DNA of 64,000 bases from Yamadazyma tenuis (lineage: Eukaryota; Ascomycota; Pichiomycetes; Serinales; Debaryomycetaceae). The notes below the pieces were generated by a model. It saw nothing but the letters and a program-made list of their open reading frames with translations, did no database searches and was not told the DNA's origin. Both the position numbers and the translations under genes were made by a program. Location: positions 248,001 through 312,000 of the forward strand of contig NC_089467.1 of assembly GCF_029203305.1 (NCBI RefSeq), in the 5' to 3' direction. Shown here in pieces: positions 26,753 through 35,468 of this stretch; the stretch's first letter is position 1; the number at the start of each line of letters is the position of its first letter.

Positions 26753-27646
26753 CTACTCGAGCTCCCCAACCTTCTTTCTAGCATAGTCTGTCAAGACCTT
26801 CGCATCCTGAAGCTCCATCTCTCTTAACTTGTTAATGTCGTTCACATTGGCTCTTCGACTCAATAAGAACTGGCGGATGGTAGAGAACCGATTGGCGTAC
26901 TCGTCGTGGCTCAATTTCTCCAGTTCTTTCAAGAGCCGGAGATTTTGGAGGTGGATCTGATACTGGGCCGAGTTGGAATTTTCAAATGCCAATATCAACT
27001 GGATGGTGGTGGTGATCGCCATAATGGCGATAACCCCCACAAGGATTTTATACTTATTCTTCTCAAGCTCCTCTCTTGTGGGAGGAGCACGGTTGTGTTT
27101 CATTCGATAGTAGTCTTCCCATGTTCCAGCTCTCCAAAACTCCTCGTTGTTCTTGAAATCGTACCGCTTTCTGTGGGCATTGGCCATCCGGTAAGCATCG
27201 AAGCTGGACAGATTGGCCGAGTACTGGCTCCAGTCGGTCGTCACTGATCGGCCGTATGCGAGCCTCCGTTTCGGATCTTTCAACACTTCATATGCCTTTT
27301 GAACCATATCAAACCGTGATCTTTTCATTTCGGGGGTCATCAACGCACTCTTCTCGTTGTAAACATCGATACCACCCAAGATATCGGGATGGTATATCTT
27401 GAGGTACTTGTTGTATTTGGTTTTGAGAAGTTTACTGAACTCTAGCTGTGAAAGGGCAAATTCGTGATTCGTGAGTCCAAAGATTTGTTGAGGAGTTGGT
27501 TCTTTATTTTTGGGCCATGGGTCCAATTGGTGCTTTTCGTGAAAGTCCAGGATCTTACTCATGGTGGCATAGTACCGGGACTTGGCCCAACTGGACCTGA
27601 ATACGCCGCTGGCCGACCTATGAATGGTTACCACGAGCCAGCGCAT
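26753..27646 (-). CDS. JID1: Mitochondrial J-domain protein Jid1-like
   Basis: A 297-residue protein with an Arg/Ser-rich mitochondrial presequence (1-28). A J domain follows (about 68-133) with the HPD motif in KIYHPDILGG. A membrane segment (about 201-222) and a charged C-terminal helical region complete it. Yeast Jid1 (301 aa) is a probable mitochondrial Hsp40 whose role is poorly defined. The J domain has a long loop after HPD (GGIDVYNEKSALMTPE). Confidence 0.82.
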   Translation of the reverse strand: MRWLVVTIHRSASGVFRSSWAKSRYYATMSKILDFHEKHQLDPWPKNKEPTPQQIFGLTNHEFALSQLEFSKLLKTKYNKYLKIYHPDILGGIDVYNEKSALMTPEMKRSRFDMVQKAYEVLKDPKRRLAYGRSVTTDWSQYSANLSSFDAYRMANAHRKRYDFKNNEEFWRAGTWEDYYRMKHNRAPPTREELEKNKYKILVGVIAIMAITTTIQLILAFENSNSAQYQIHLQNLRLLKELEKLSHDEYANRFSTIRQFLLSRRANVNDINKLREMELQDAKVLTDYARKKVGELE

Positions 27647-27764
27647 TTGTGATTCTTATCCTTATTCGAGTTCGCAATAGGGTGCGAACTTTGCTGGAAC
27701 TCTGGTGGGTGCAAAATACGCACATTTTGTCTATATTTTACGCAATCGATGTCTACTTATGCTA

Positions 27765-29003
27765 TTACAAGGAAGAAATCAACTTGGCAGGTTGATTGTG
27801 GTCATTCACCTTGATGTGTCTTCCCAACTTATAGATCAGCTGGATGAAGGCCCGGTTGTTCAAGACCACCAAATCTGCATCACATCCTTCGTTCAAGAAT
27901 CCCTTTTCGCTCTCAATCCCCAATGATTTAGCAGGGTTATTGGTGGCAGCCTTGACGGCTTCAGCCAAAGAAATATCCGTCCACCGAATCACGTTTCTCA
28001 CACACTGGATCAACGAAGTCCCAGACCCGGCCAACGTCTTGGTACCCTCCAACATCAATTTAAACCCATCCTTGACGACGTTTCTAGAATCCCATCGGTA
28101 GGTTCCATCAGGCAAACCGAACAAGAAAATGGCGTCCGTCACCAACACACACTTATCAGGATGCGACTTGTACGCCATTGCCGCCATCGAAGGGTCGACG
28201 TGGATGCCATCACAGATAATTCCAAAGTATGGGGTATTATCGGTGATGGGATTGTTGATCAACCCCAACACCCCAGCATCACGGTGATGTGGTTGTGGCA
28301 TGGCATTGTACAAATGTGTGATCATGGTACATCCATTTTCAACGGCCTTGAGGCCCGTCTCGTAGTCGGCATTAGTGTGGCCGATGGAGTAGATGACATT
28401 TTTCAGTCTTAAGTACGGAATCACGTCCAAAACCCCATCGATTTCTGGTGCAGCCGTCACAATGCAAACATTTTCAAGCAAGTTGTCGGCACCATAAACC
28501 TGGTCCAACTTGGAGCTTCCTTCTTTGGCATCCACGAACGTCTCGGTGGGATGGCATCCCTTTTTGATGAGACTGATGAATGGACCTTCGCAGTGTGCTC
28601 CCAAACTGTCACACTTGTCATTTGACCTCGATCTCTTGTACAAGGGCAACACCTTTGTGTAGACTTCGGGGAAGTTTGACGTGACGGTAGGACACACCGA
28701 TGTGACACCGGTTTCCAAGAACTTGGTCATAACATCTTCGTAAAACCTCTTGAACATTTCAATTTGCTCGGGCGTACTTCCGGCATTCAAATTGGAGAAG
28801 TTGTGCCCAAAAAAACCGTTGTTCTGGATATCTATTAACCCTGGAGCAAGAAAATTCCCGTCCAAGTCAACTGTATTTGTGTTTGAAGTGTCTTGGGGGT
28901 TACCGGTGATTTTCCCGGTGTGGTTATCAACGTAAAGGTCTGTGTTGTAGTAGGTGATTCCATTGTCAAGAAGATGACAGTTGGTGAACTTGGTGTACCT
29001 CAT
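27765..29003 (-). CDS. DAC1: N-acetylglucosamine-6-phosphate deacetylase
   Basis: A 412-residue amidohydrolase converting GlcNAc-6-P to GlcN-6-P plus acetate. Metal and substrate residues are visible in HCEGPF, SIGHTNADYE, ITHLYNAMPQ, CDGIHVDP and VTDAIF. The start MRYTKFTNC at 29003 is the first ATG with family similarity; the open frame runs 70 codons further upstream through the promoter. It is the NAG2/DAC1 member of the Candida NAG cluster, divergent from NAG1 and near HXK1. Confidence 0.95.
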   Translation of the reverse strand: MRYTKFTNCHLLDNGITYYNTDLYVDNHTGKITGNPQDTSNTNTVDLDGNFLAPGLIDIQNNGFFGHNFSNLNAGSTPEQIEMFKRFYEDVMTKFLETGVTSVCPTVTSNFPEVYTKVLPLYKRSRSNDKCDSLGAHCEGPFISLIKKGCHPTETFVDAKEGSSKLDQVYGADNLLENVCIVTAAPEIDGVLDVIPYLRLKNVIYSIGHTNADYETGLKAVENGCTMITHLYNAMPQPHHRDAGVLGLINNPITDNTPYFGIICDGIHVDPSMAAMAYKSHPDKCVLVTDAIFLFGLPDGTYRWDSRNVVKDGFKLMLEGTKTLAGSGTSLIQCVRNVIRWTDISLAEAVKAATNNPAKSLGIESEKGFLNEGCDADLVVLNNRAFIQLIYKLGRHIKVNDHNQPAKLISSL

Positions 29004-29370
29004 GGTGGTGTTGTTGTGGATGCTATAGTTTTCGGGGGAACGGCCGATATATTTATATGGAAGGGTAATGAGGTTGCAAATGTAACACAGTTTGATGTAA
29101 CCTGGAAACTTGGGAACCAGCTCGTGCGTGCGCACTAGAGATAAGCGTGAGTGCAACATGTGAATGCTGCAACCAGTAATTGGAGGTTGCACGCGCCCCG
29201 CGCACCCCACCACCTACCGCCAGGCTACCGCCAAGTCGCCACCAATTGGTCGCGAGCTTGCTTCCATCCCGTCTGTCAGGTGCGATGAGCCAAATGCAAC
29301 ATAGTGTTTCTCCAGCCTCATATAAATACTCTAGGGATTTCGGCATTTTGTCCGATCACCAAAAAACCCA
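29004..29370. promoter_or_regulatory. DAC1-NAG1 bidirectional promoter
   Basis: A 367-bp region shared by two divergent genes of one pathway. Each side has a TATA-type box about 45 bp from its ATG: TATAAATA at 29321-29328 for NAG1, and ATATAAATATAT (minus strand, about 29047-29058) for DAC1. The centre is GC-rich, with CTACCGCC occurring twice near 29212-29231. Induction by GlcNAc is known for the Candida cluster and inferred here. Confidence 0.7.
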
Positions 29371-30129
29371 ATGAGACAAGCAGTTTTCTCCAGTCCCGAC
29401 GAAGCGTCCACTTATGTGGCCTCCTACATCTCCGGCAAAATCAATGCCTTTAACCCTACTCCTTCTCGCCCTTTTGTGTTGGGATTGCCTACCGGGTCTT
29501 CTCCAGAGGGCATCTACAAAAAGTTGATTGACCTCAACAGGGCCGGAAAAGTGTCCTTTAGGAATGTGGTAACATTCAACATGGATGAGTATGTTAACTT
29601 GGCTCCATCCAATGACCAAAGTTACCATTATTTCATGTACAATAAGTTTTTCAATCACATTGATATCCCAAGACAGAACATTCACATCCTAAACGGATTG
29701 GCGACCGACACTGAAAAGGAGTGTGCAGATTATGAGGCCAAGATCAAGAAGTTTGGCAGAATCCATTTGTTTTTAGGTGGAATGGGAGTTGAAGGTCATT
29801 TAGCTTTTAATGAGTCAGGCTCTGCCAGACACTCCAAAACCAGAAAGGTGTCATTGGTTCAGTCCACCATTGAGGCAAACTCAAGGTTCTTCAACAACGA
29901 CTTGTCTAAGGTACCTAGACATGCCTTGACGGTAGGAATCTCCACCATTTTGGACAACTCTGACGAAATCATTCTTATTGTGTTGGGTAAGGCCAAGAAA
30001 GAAGCGTTGGAGAAAGCCGTTAATGGGCCCAAGAACGACGCTTCGTTTCCAGCGTCCTATTTGCAAGGCCACCCCAATGCCTTGGTTGTCAGTGACTTTG
30101 ATGCGGCTGGAATCAAATATAAATTGTAG
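29371..30129 (+). CDS. NAG1: Glucosamine-6-phosphate deaminase
   Basis: A 252-residue NagB-family enzyme converting GlcN-6-P to fructose-6-P plus ammonia. Substrate phosphate is held by GLPTGSSPEG (38-47), and NMDEY carries D72. The catalytic loop reads GVEGHLAFNESGS, placing E141, H143 and E148 at the E. coli NagB positions; NagB has Asp at 141, so this is Asp to Glu. The length is as expected for Candida Nag1 (about 248). It is convergent with HXK1. Confidence 0.95.
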   Translation: MRQAVFSSPDEASTYVASYISGKINAFNPTPSRPFVLGLPTGSSPEGIYKKLIDLNRAGKVSFRNVVTFNMDEYVNLAPSNDQSYHYFMYNKFFNHIDIPRQNIHILNGLATDTEKECADYEAKIKKFGRIHLFLGGMGVEGHLAFNESGSARHSKTRKVSLVQSTIEANSRFFNNDLSKVPRHALTVGISTILDNSDEIILIVLGKAKKEALEKAVNGPKNDASFPASYLQGHPNALVVSDFDAAGIKYKL

Positions 30130-30318
30130 AATACTATAATATACGTGAAGGACATAAGTTGTAGAGTGACAGTGAAGGATGAGCCAGACGTGTGACAACA
30201 ATAAAACTGGTATAGAGTCTTTTGTAGAGTTCCTTGGTGGGTCTTATGCTTAGTATATTACTATGTAGCAATGCAGTCTAACCAATTCCTAAACAAATGC
30301 AATGCGAAGCTGGACTCA

Positions 30319-31917
30319 TTAACTTTGAAAGTAAGCAGCTCCCACAGCCGCTCCAACTATAGAACTATCATCAATCGACATCAAGTCGACAGTAGCACCC
30401 AATCCCTTGATGTAGGGACTTTCATTTATGTACTTGATGATCAGATTCCTATAGTTGTTGAAGTATACCATGATGGACCCCACGTATCCTACAATCACCT
30501 CTTCACCCACGATATTTTCGCGGTTGTGCATAACCAACAACTTGATGAATGCAATGACAACAATGGCAATAGTATAACTTCCTCTCTGGATCACCGAGTC
30601 CACCAACTGTTTTACTTTCATGGTGTCATTGTTGGAGATGTCAATGTTAAATTCCTCCACAAATTTGGCCTTTATCATGCTGATATCGGTTTGTTCAGAA
30701 ACAAAACACATCAATTCGCTTGAAAACCCATCATACGCAGTAAATAGCTTGCTTGAAGGCGGAATCGTCAAGTCCCTAAACATTTCGTTGTTATTAAGTA
30801 ATTTGACAATGGCCAATCTGGTCAATTCCGGTAAATATCTACCACTGGCAATGAATTCAGATGGCTGGAAAATGGAATCAGTGGCTCCATCAAAAGTCAT
30901 GTGAGCTTTGAAGGGCCTTTCCGTACGTGAGAACCGGCTGTCAATCAGATGATCGAATTCGTTGGTCAATCGGAAAAGATTCGATCCAAACAATGAGGTT
31001 TCACTGTTCACCAAAACTGCGTCTTCGTTCAAGGTTTTGGCAGAATGGAACTGACCCGTTTTGAGAGAGCAGCTCATATTGAAGCCAGTTCCCAATACCA
31101 TGGCTATTTTCAAGTGGGAAGTCAAAAACTTTCCAGCTGCATAGACGGCGATGGAGTCATTTATCACCACTCTCACATCAATAGTCAACCCGTATTCTTG
31201 TTGCATGGTGGTCTCCAAAACAGCCTTCAAGTCCTTGTCGTATATGTCGTCCCCAATCTTCCAACCTTTACCAACGTGAACTATTCTTCCAGAGTTGTGA
31301 GACACCTGGGTAAGTGGGAAAGACCAAGTAATTCCTACATTGATCACGTCGTCAGAAACAGAAATGGTACTCTGGTCCTTAATGGTCTCGACGATTTTGG
31401 AACTCATGAACCTAAAGAAGTTCTGGTCTATTAATTTATCCTTGTTGCTAACAATCCATTTGTTTTCGTTAACAATATTAACTCTATCCGCTCTATGTTC
31501 ATCATTTTCGCCGGCAGCCGGTGCCTTGATATCCACAACCGCGATTCTTAACGTCAGACCTCCCAAGTCAATCACCAAGAATTTGCCATGCTCACTTCCC
31601 GTGGGATTAATATTGAAACTAGGTAACATGGACATCACTGAGTTCTCAGTTAATGCTTCATTTAAGTCCTCCAACAACCCATCAGAATAGCCTTGAATAT
31701 CCTCGACATTCAACCTGCCATTGAACTGATTGATGACATCCAAGAACACTTCGTCCCCTGATGAAGAACTGGAGGCGTTGCTCTCGTCTTCCAGAATCTG
31801 GAGTTCCTGATCGTTGTTATCTGAAATAGGAGAATATGGTACCTCGAGCTCGGATTTCAATTCCAAATCTGAGATGGCATTTGTGAGCGGACCAGACAGT
31901 TGGGCAGTATGGATCAT
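30319..31917 (-). CDS. HXK1: N-acetylglucosamine kinase, hexokinase family
   Basis: A 532-residue hexokinase-fold protein. The first phosphate loop is DLGGLTLRIAVVD (about 118-130) instead of the hexose-type DLGGTNFR. ITWSFPLTQ and VLGTGFNMSCS follow in the usual order. Candida Hxk1/Nag5 phosphorylates GlcNAc, the first step of its catabolism. An acidic, Ser-rich insert (about 30-60) near the N-terminus makes it longer than C. albicans Hxk1 (about 490). Its position beside NAG1 and DAC1 strongly supports GlcNAc as substrate. Confidence 0.9.
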   Translation of the reverse strand: MIHTAQLSGPLTNAISDLELKSELEVPYSPISDNNDQELQILEDESNASSSSSGDEVFLDVINQFNGRLNVEDIQGYSDGLLEDLNEALTENSVMSMLPSFNINPTGSEHGKFLVIDLGGLTLRIAVVDIKAPAAGENDEHRADRVNIVNENKWIVSNKDKLIDQNFFRFMSSKIVETIKDQSTISVSDDVINVGITWSFPLTQVSHNSGRIVHVGKGWKIGDDIYDKDLKAVLETTMQQEYGLTIDVRVVINDSIAVYAAGKFLTSHLKIAMVLGTGFNMSCSLKTGQFHSAKTLNEDAVLVNSETSLFGSNLFRLTNEFDHLIDSRFSRTERPFKAHMTFDGATDSIFQPSEFIASGRYLPELTRLAIVKLLNNNEMFRDLTIPPSSKLFTAYDGFSSELMCFVSEQTDISMIKAKFVEEFNIDISNNDTMKVKQLVDSVIQRGSYTIAIVVIAFIKLLVMHNRENIVGEEVIVGYVGSIMVYFNNYRNLIIKYINESPYIKGLGATVDLMSIDDSSIVGAAVGAAYFQS

Positions 31918-32505
31918 AACTGTTGTTTATGGTTAAGCACGATACTGAGAAAATACCTACAAAATCCCCTATGATGATTCCACTGGTCTTTTATCTTTTT
32001 TTAAAAACCCTCTGCGCGGAAGCCGTTGTAATCGTGGGTTTTGCGGGTTGTATTATACACAAGTCGCCCCAGGTACACAGCCAAAATACTCTCACAAAAA
32101 AAGCCAGTCGGGATTTGGATGTTGCAGTAACAATATTTTTGGTTACTGTAAGGATCCATTATCGCATTTTTTTGGCCCTCCTGCAACTCGTATGCAACAT
32201 ACAAAAAAATTGCAAAAGTGGGGGTAGTAACGACGCCATTGGCCTGTTACCACCACAGTCAAGATATGATTACATGGACATTGTTAGAAGCGCAACTGCC
32301 AACAACAAGGCCACTTACGGGTAGGGTAAAAATTGCTTTCTGGAGGTGCCCTTCGGCTGTAGGTTACATTTTAACCACCAGCGTTTCATTTGCGCACCAG
32401 GTTACATTTTTGCAAAGATGGGGTTTGATACAGTGGTACCGGTACTGCCACGCCCGGGGTCCTCGTCTGCGAATTCATGGGATAAAACTATACATCATAA
32501 CATAT
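31918..32505. promoter_or_regulatory. HXK1 upstream region
   Basis: A 588-bp stretch between the HXK1 start and the SEY1 stop; as both genes are on the minus strand it should hold the HXK1 promoter. GGTTACATTTT occurs twice (about 32362 and 32400). The 133-codon open frame at 31923 starts with TTG and has no coding character I can identify. Confidence 0.4.
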
Positions 32506-35052
32506 CTAAAGCTGAGGACTGGTTTTCTGTGGGGTCAAATCATCCAACTCAATCTCTTCTGTCTTACCTTGCATCTTTTCAAGATTTCGGGCGTGGAATT
32601 CATGGTCATCAAGCAAAAGTTCTTTCAACTTTTGTTTTCCTAGGGTAAGGGCCTCTTCTACCATTCTCTGACCCACCTGAATAGCTGGCTTAATTAAATT
32701 CAACTGGTATAATATGTACGTACCGCCTCCCAATAATAATGCTAGCATGAAGAACACAGGACTTCTGATGATAGCCAAAAACTCGTTCCATCCCAAGACC
32801 ACAATGATGATGTAGATGTAGTAAGGGATCTGGGTCACGTGCTGGACAATCGATCTCTTGGTCTCGATGTACTTGGCATCGATTTCTTTCTTGAACTTCT
32901 TCAACACTTCTGCCTTTTCAATTTCACTGATGATATGACTGAACTTGTTGGAGTCGAGTTCAGGGTCCTCATCATCTTCATCGCCAAAGTTGACGGGTTC
33001 ATCGTACTTCTTTCTCAAGTCTTCTTTGAAAATGTCGTACTCTGGAAGTATCTCACTGTCATCTGACAACTTGACGATGGTCAAAAATGATATTAAGCTC
33101 AATGACTCTGATTTGGCCTTGTTGAAGTTGGCATCCAACTCAAATTCGTTATTGTATAACTTCGGGATTCCATTTTCGTCATATCTGAAAGTGTCTTCAA
33201 ATCTGTTCTTCAAAATATTCAAAATGTTGTCTTTAGAAAGATTCTTCTTGATGAGCTGATAAAACCTGCACCACGATTTGAATTTGAATTTAGTGATGGA
33301 TTCGTTGGTGGTCTCTTTGCTGATACCCAAATGAAACTCGTAATCACCATTTCGTGTGGCGTAGCTGCTTAAAGATGCTTTGATTAAGTCCAAGAACTTG
33401 TTGTGGATTTTATCCCACGACTCAGGGCCTATGGAATTTACCTCAAATACAATAAATTTGTTGAGCTGGGTTCCCAACTTCTTAACAAGTCTGGTGATAA
33501 CTGCATTCAACTCGATTACTTGCTGCTTTGATATCAAATCGTTCAATTCTTCAATGAAGGTACCGGTACTGTCGTCAAAGTTGATCTCTCCGATGGAGAT
33601 TAATACCAAGTTATCATTTAACTTTGACACGGTGTTCAATTTCAAGCGATTGACTTTGTCGATGAAGTTTTCGATACCATCCAAATCCTTTTCCAACTCT
33701 CGTTTGAACTCTTTCAAAATCAAATTACTCAACTTCTTGTTGTAGGTACTGAATAACTCCTTGTACTCGCCAATGATCTTCTCTCCCAACAAATGCCTCT
33801 TTTGTTCATAAACAGACGAATTGTATTTGGAGGCCATTAGGTCAAACTGCTCAAGATAATCGCTCTTCAAATCTCTCATCAACAAACCAATTTCCTTGAA
33901 ATCAACCTGATCAACATGGGAAAATTCTTTGGTGGATTCCTTGTTCAACAATTCGTTGTACTTGACCAAAAATTCTTCATAAAGATTATTCACTATCTCA
34001 TCACATTTGAACTTAGCTACCAAAATCTGCTGCGTTGGTAAGTCCAAGTCTTTATTGGAATCGATTTGTTCCCAACAATTTGAAGCATACATGGTCCAGC
34101 CATCAATGGGCAAGTCGTGGTGGTAATTTGGCTTCCAAAGGTAATCTTCACTGGACAGGTCTACAAACTTGTCACCCAACAACTTGATATCGTCGTGGAA
34201 TTTGTCCTCTTGCAAGATTTTGTGGCCCAAAGCATGGAATTGTACATCGAAAAATTCGTCAAACTTCAAGGTTTCAACCTCACTGGGCTTGTTCAAACTG
34301 TCCCACATCTTGATTAAGTCTTGCGTCACCGTACTAGCTAAGTTCTCAACTGGTGTCACACCAACATGATCTCTAATCACAAAGAGTAACAACACCTTGT
34401 GATTATCACTCTTATTTGATACCTTGTTTTTACCGAACAACGACAAGTTCACTTCAAACACAGTCTTCAACAAGCCCATATTGGCACCCTGGTACAACCC
34501 GATCTGGGTTTCCCAAATATTAATGATCAATATCTCACTTGTGGACAACGCAAACAAGGCCGACTTTCTTTCGAAATCCTGGTCTTCACCTCTCTCCCTG
34601 CCATCAGTTCCTTCAACATCCATAACAAACACGTTCTCGACATTTCCCTTGCCGAGCCTCTTGTTACTGTTGATCATGGGACAGTACGCCAACCAAATTC
34701 CTTTTGTGGTCTGCTGTCTCCTAGATTCATCCATGACATCGAAGTTGGTATTAAACAACTTATTCAACAACGTCGACTTCCCAGTTGACTGCGACCCAAA
34801 CACAGATATGATATGGTAGTTCTCACCGATTGAAGCAAGAGAAACAGTTTTTTCGATATACTGAATCAAATCGTCATTGAACTGCTTGTCCTCGTTAATG
34901 ACCTGGATGGCATCCACTAAGTGTTGTTTGTCAATGGGAACAAACGAGGAGTCAGATGAGTGCGACGAGTTGGAAGGGGATGCTGCGAGATCCGGTTCTG
35001 GCAACGTTGGTGAGCGTTCCCTGCTTTGTAATTCTCTGTGGGTATCACTCAT
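32506..35052 (-). CDS. SEY1: Dynamin-like ER fusion GTPase Sey1
   Basis: An 848-residue RHD3/Sey1-family GTPase that fuses ER tubules, the fungal counterpart of atlastin. G1 is GSQSTGKSTLL (about 85-95) and G3 is DVEGTDGRERGED, as in the family. A long helical bundle follows. Two closely spaced membrane segments near residues 730-785 are followed by a cytosolic tail with an amphipathic helix. The N-terminal 40 residues are Ser-rich and variable. The length is higher than S. cerevisiae Sey1 (776). Confidence 0.96.
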   Translation of the reverse strand: MSDTHRELQSRERSPTLPEPDLAASPSNSSHSSDSSFVPIDKQHLVDAIQVINEDKQFNDDLIQYIEKTVSLASIGENYHIISVFGSQSTGKSTLLNKLFNTNFDVMDESRRQQTTKGIWLAYCPMINSNKRLGKGNVENVFVMDVEGTDGRERGEDQDFERKSALFALSTSEILIINIWETQIGLYQGANMGLLKTVFEVNLSLFGKNKVSNKSDNHKVLLLFVIRDHVGVTPVENLASTVTQDLIKMWDSLNKPSEVETLKFDEFFDVQFHALGHKILQEDKFHDDIKLLGDKFVDLSSEDYLWKPNYHHDLPIDGWTMYASNCWEQIDSNKDLDLPTQQILVAKFKCDEIVNNLYEEFLVKYNELLNKESTKEFSHVDQVDFKEIGLLMRDLKSDYLEQFDLMASKYNSSVYEQKRHLLGEKIIGEYKELFSTYNKKLSNLILKEFKRELEKDLDGIENFIDKVNRLKLNTVSKLNDNLVLISIGEINFDDSTGTFIEELNDLISKQQVIELNAVITRLVKKLGTQLNKFIVFEVNSIGPESWDKIHNKFLDLIKASLSSYATRNGDYEFHLGISKETTNESITKFKFKSWCRFYQLIKKNLSKDNILNILKNRFEDTFRYDENGIPKLYNNEFELDANFNKAKSESLSLISFLTIVKLSDDSEILPEYDIFKEDLRKKYDEPVNFGDEDDEDPELDSNKFSHIISEIEKAEVLKKFKKEIDAKYIETKRSIVQHVTQIPYYIYIIIVVLGWNEFLAIIRSPVFFMLALLLGGGTYILYQLNLIKPAIQVGQRMVEEALTLGKQKLKELLLDDHEFHARNLEKMQGKTEEIELDDLTPQKTSPQL

Positions 35053-35468
35053 GTTAGCTGGGAGTTCCCTATGATTTTCGCGATCTAATTGTTGGCAGTT
35101 TCAAGGTCACGTGACTTCGTACCATCATTTGTATACTCGTAAGCCAGTAGAGACACGAGAAAAATGCCAGAGTCTTTAGGAACCAAGGTCTAGTCTGCCT
35201 GGTGTAAAATAAGTAGACAACTATTTCGTATACAACCTTGATTGACCCCAATTGGAAACGTGTAAAGGTATCAGGCAAGTAACCAACCTCACACCTTTGC
35301 AGCCTAAATAGTAGAAACTGTTCCAGACATTGTCAGTAAGAAAACCCCTTTTTTTTGTTCCAAGGGCTGAACAAAGAACTTTGTTTTGGCATCAATGAAA
35401 CTTTCCTCCTTCAAGAATGGACCTATCTTCAAAAAAGTATATATTTACAAGATTCTATACACAAGCAC
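35053..35468. promoter_or_regulatory. SEY1 upstream region with GTCACGTGAC
   Basis: A 416-bp non-coding stretch. A perfect palindrome GTCACGTGAC at 35106-35115 lies about 55 bp upstream of the SEY1 start and fits a Cbf1-type site. No RNA gene is seen. Confidence 0.45.

Noticed and set aside
31923..32324. 133-codon frame in the HXK1 promoter
   Set aside because: Starts with TTG, composition looks non-coding, and it occupies the only space for the HXK1 promoter.
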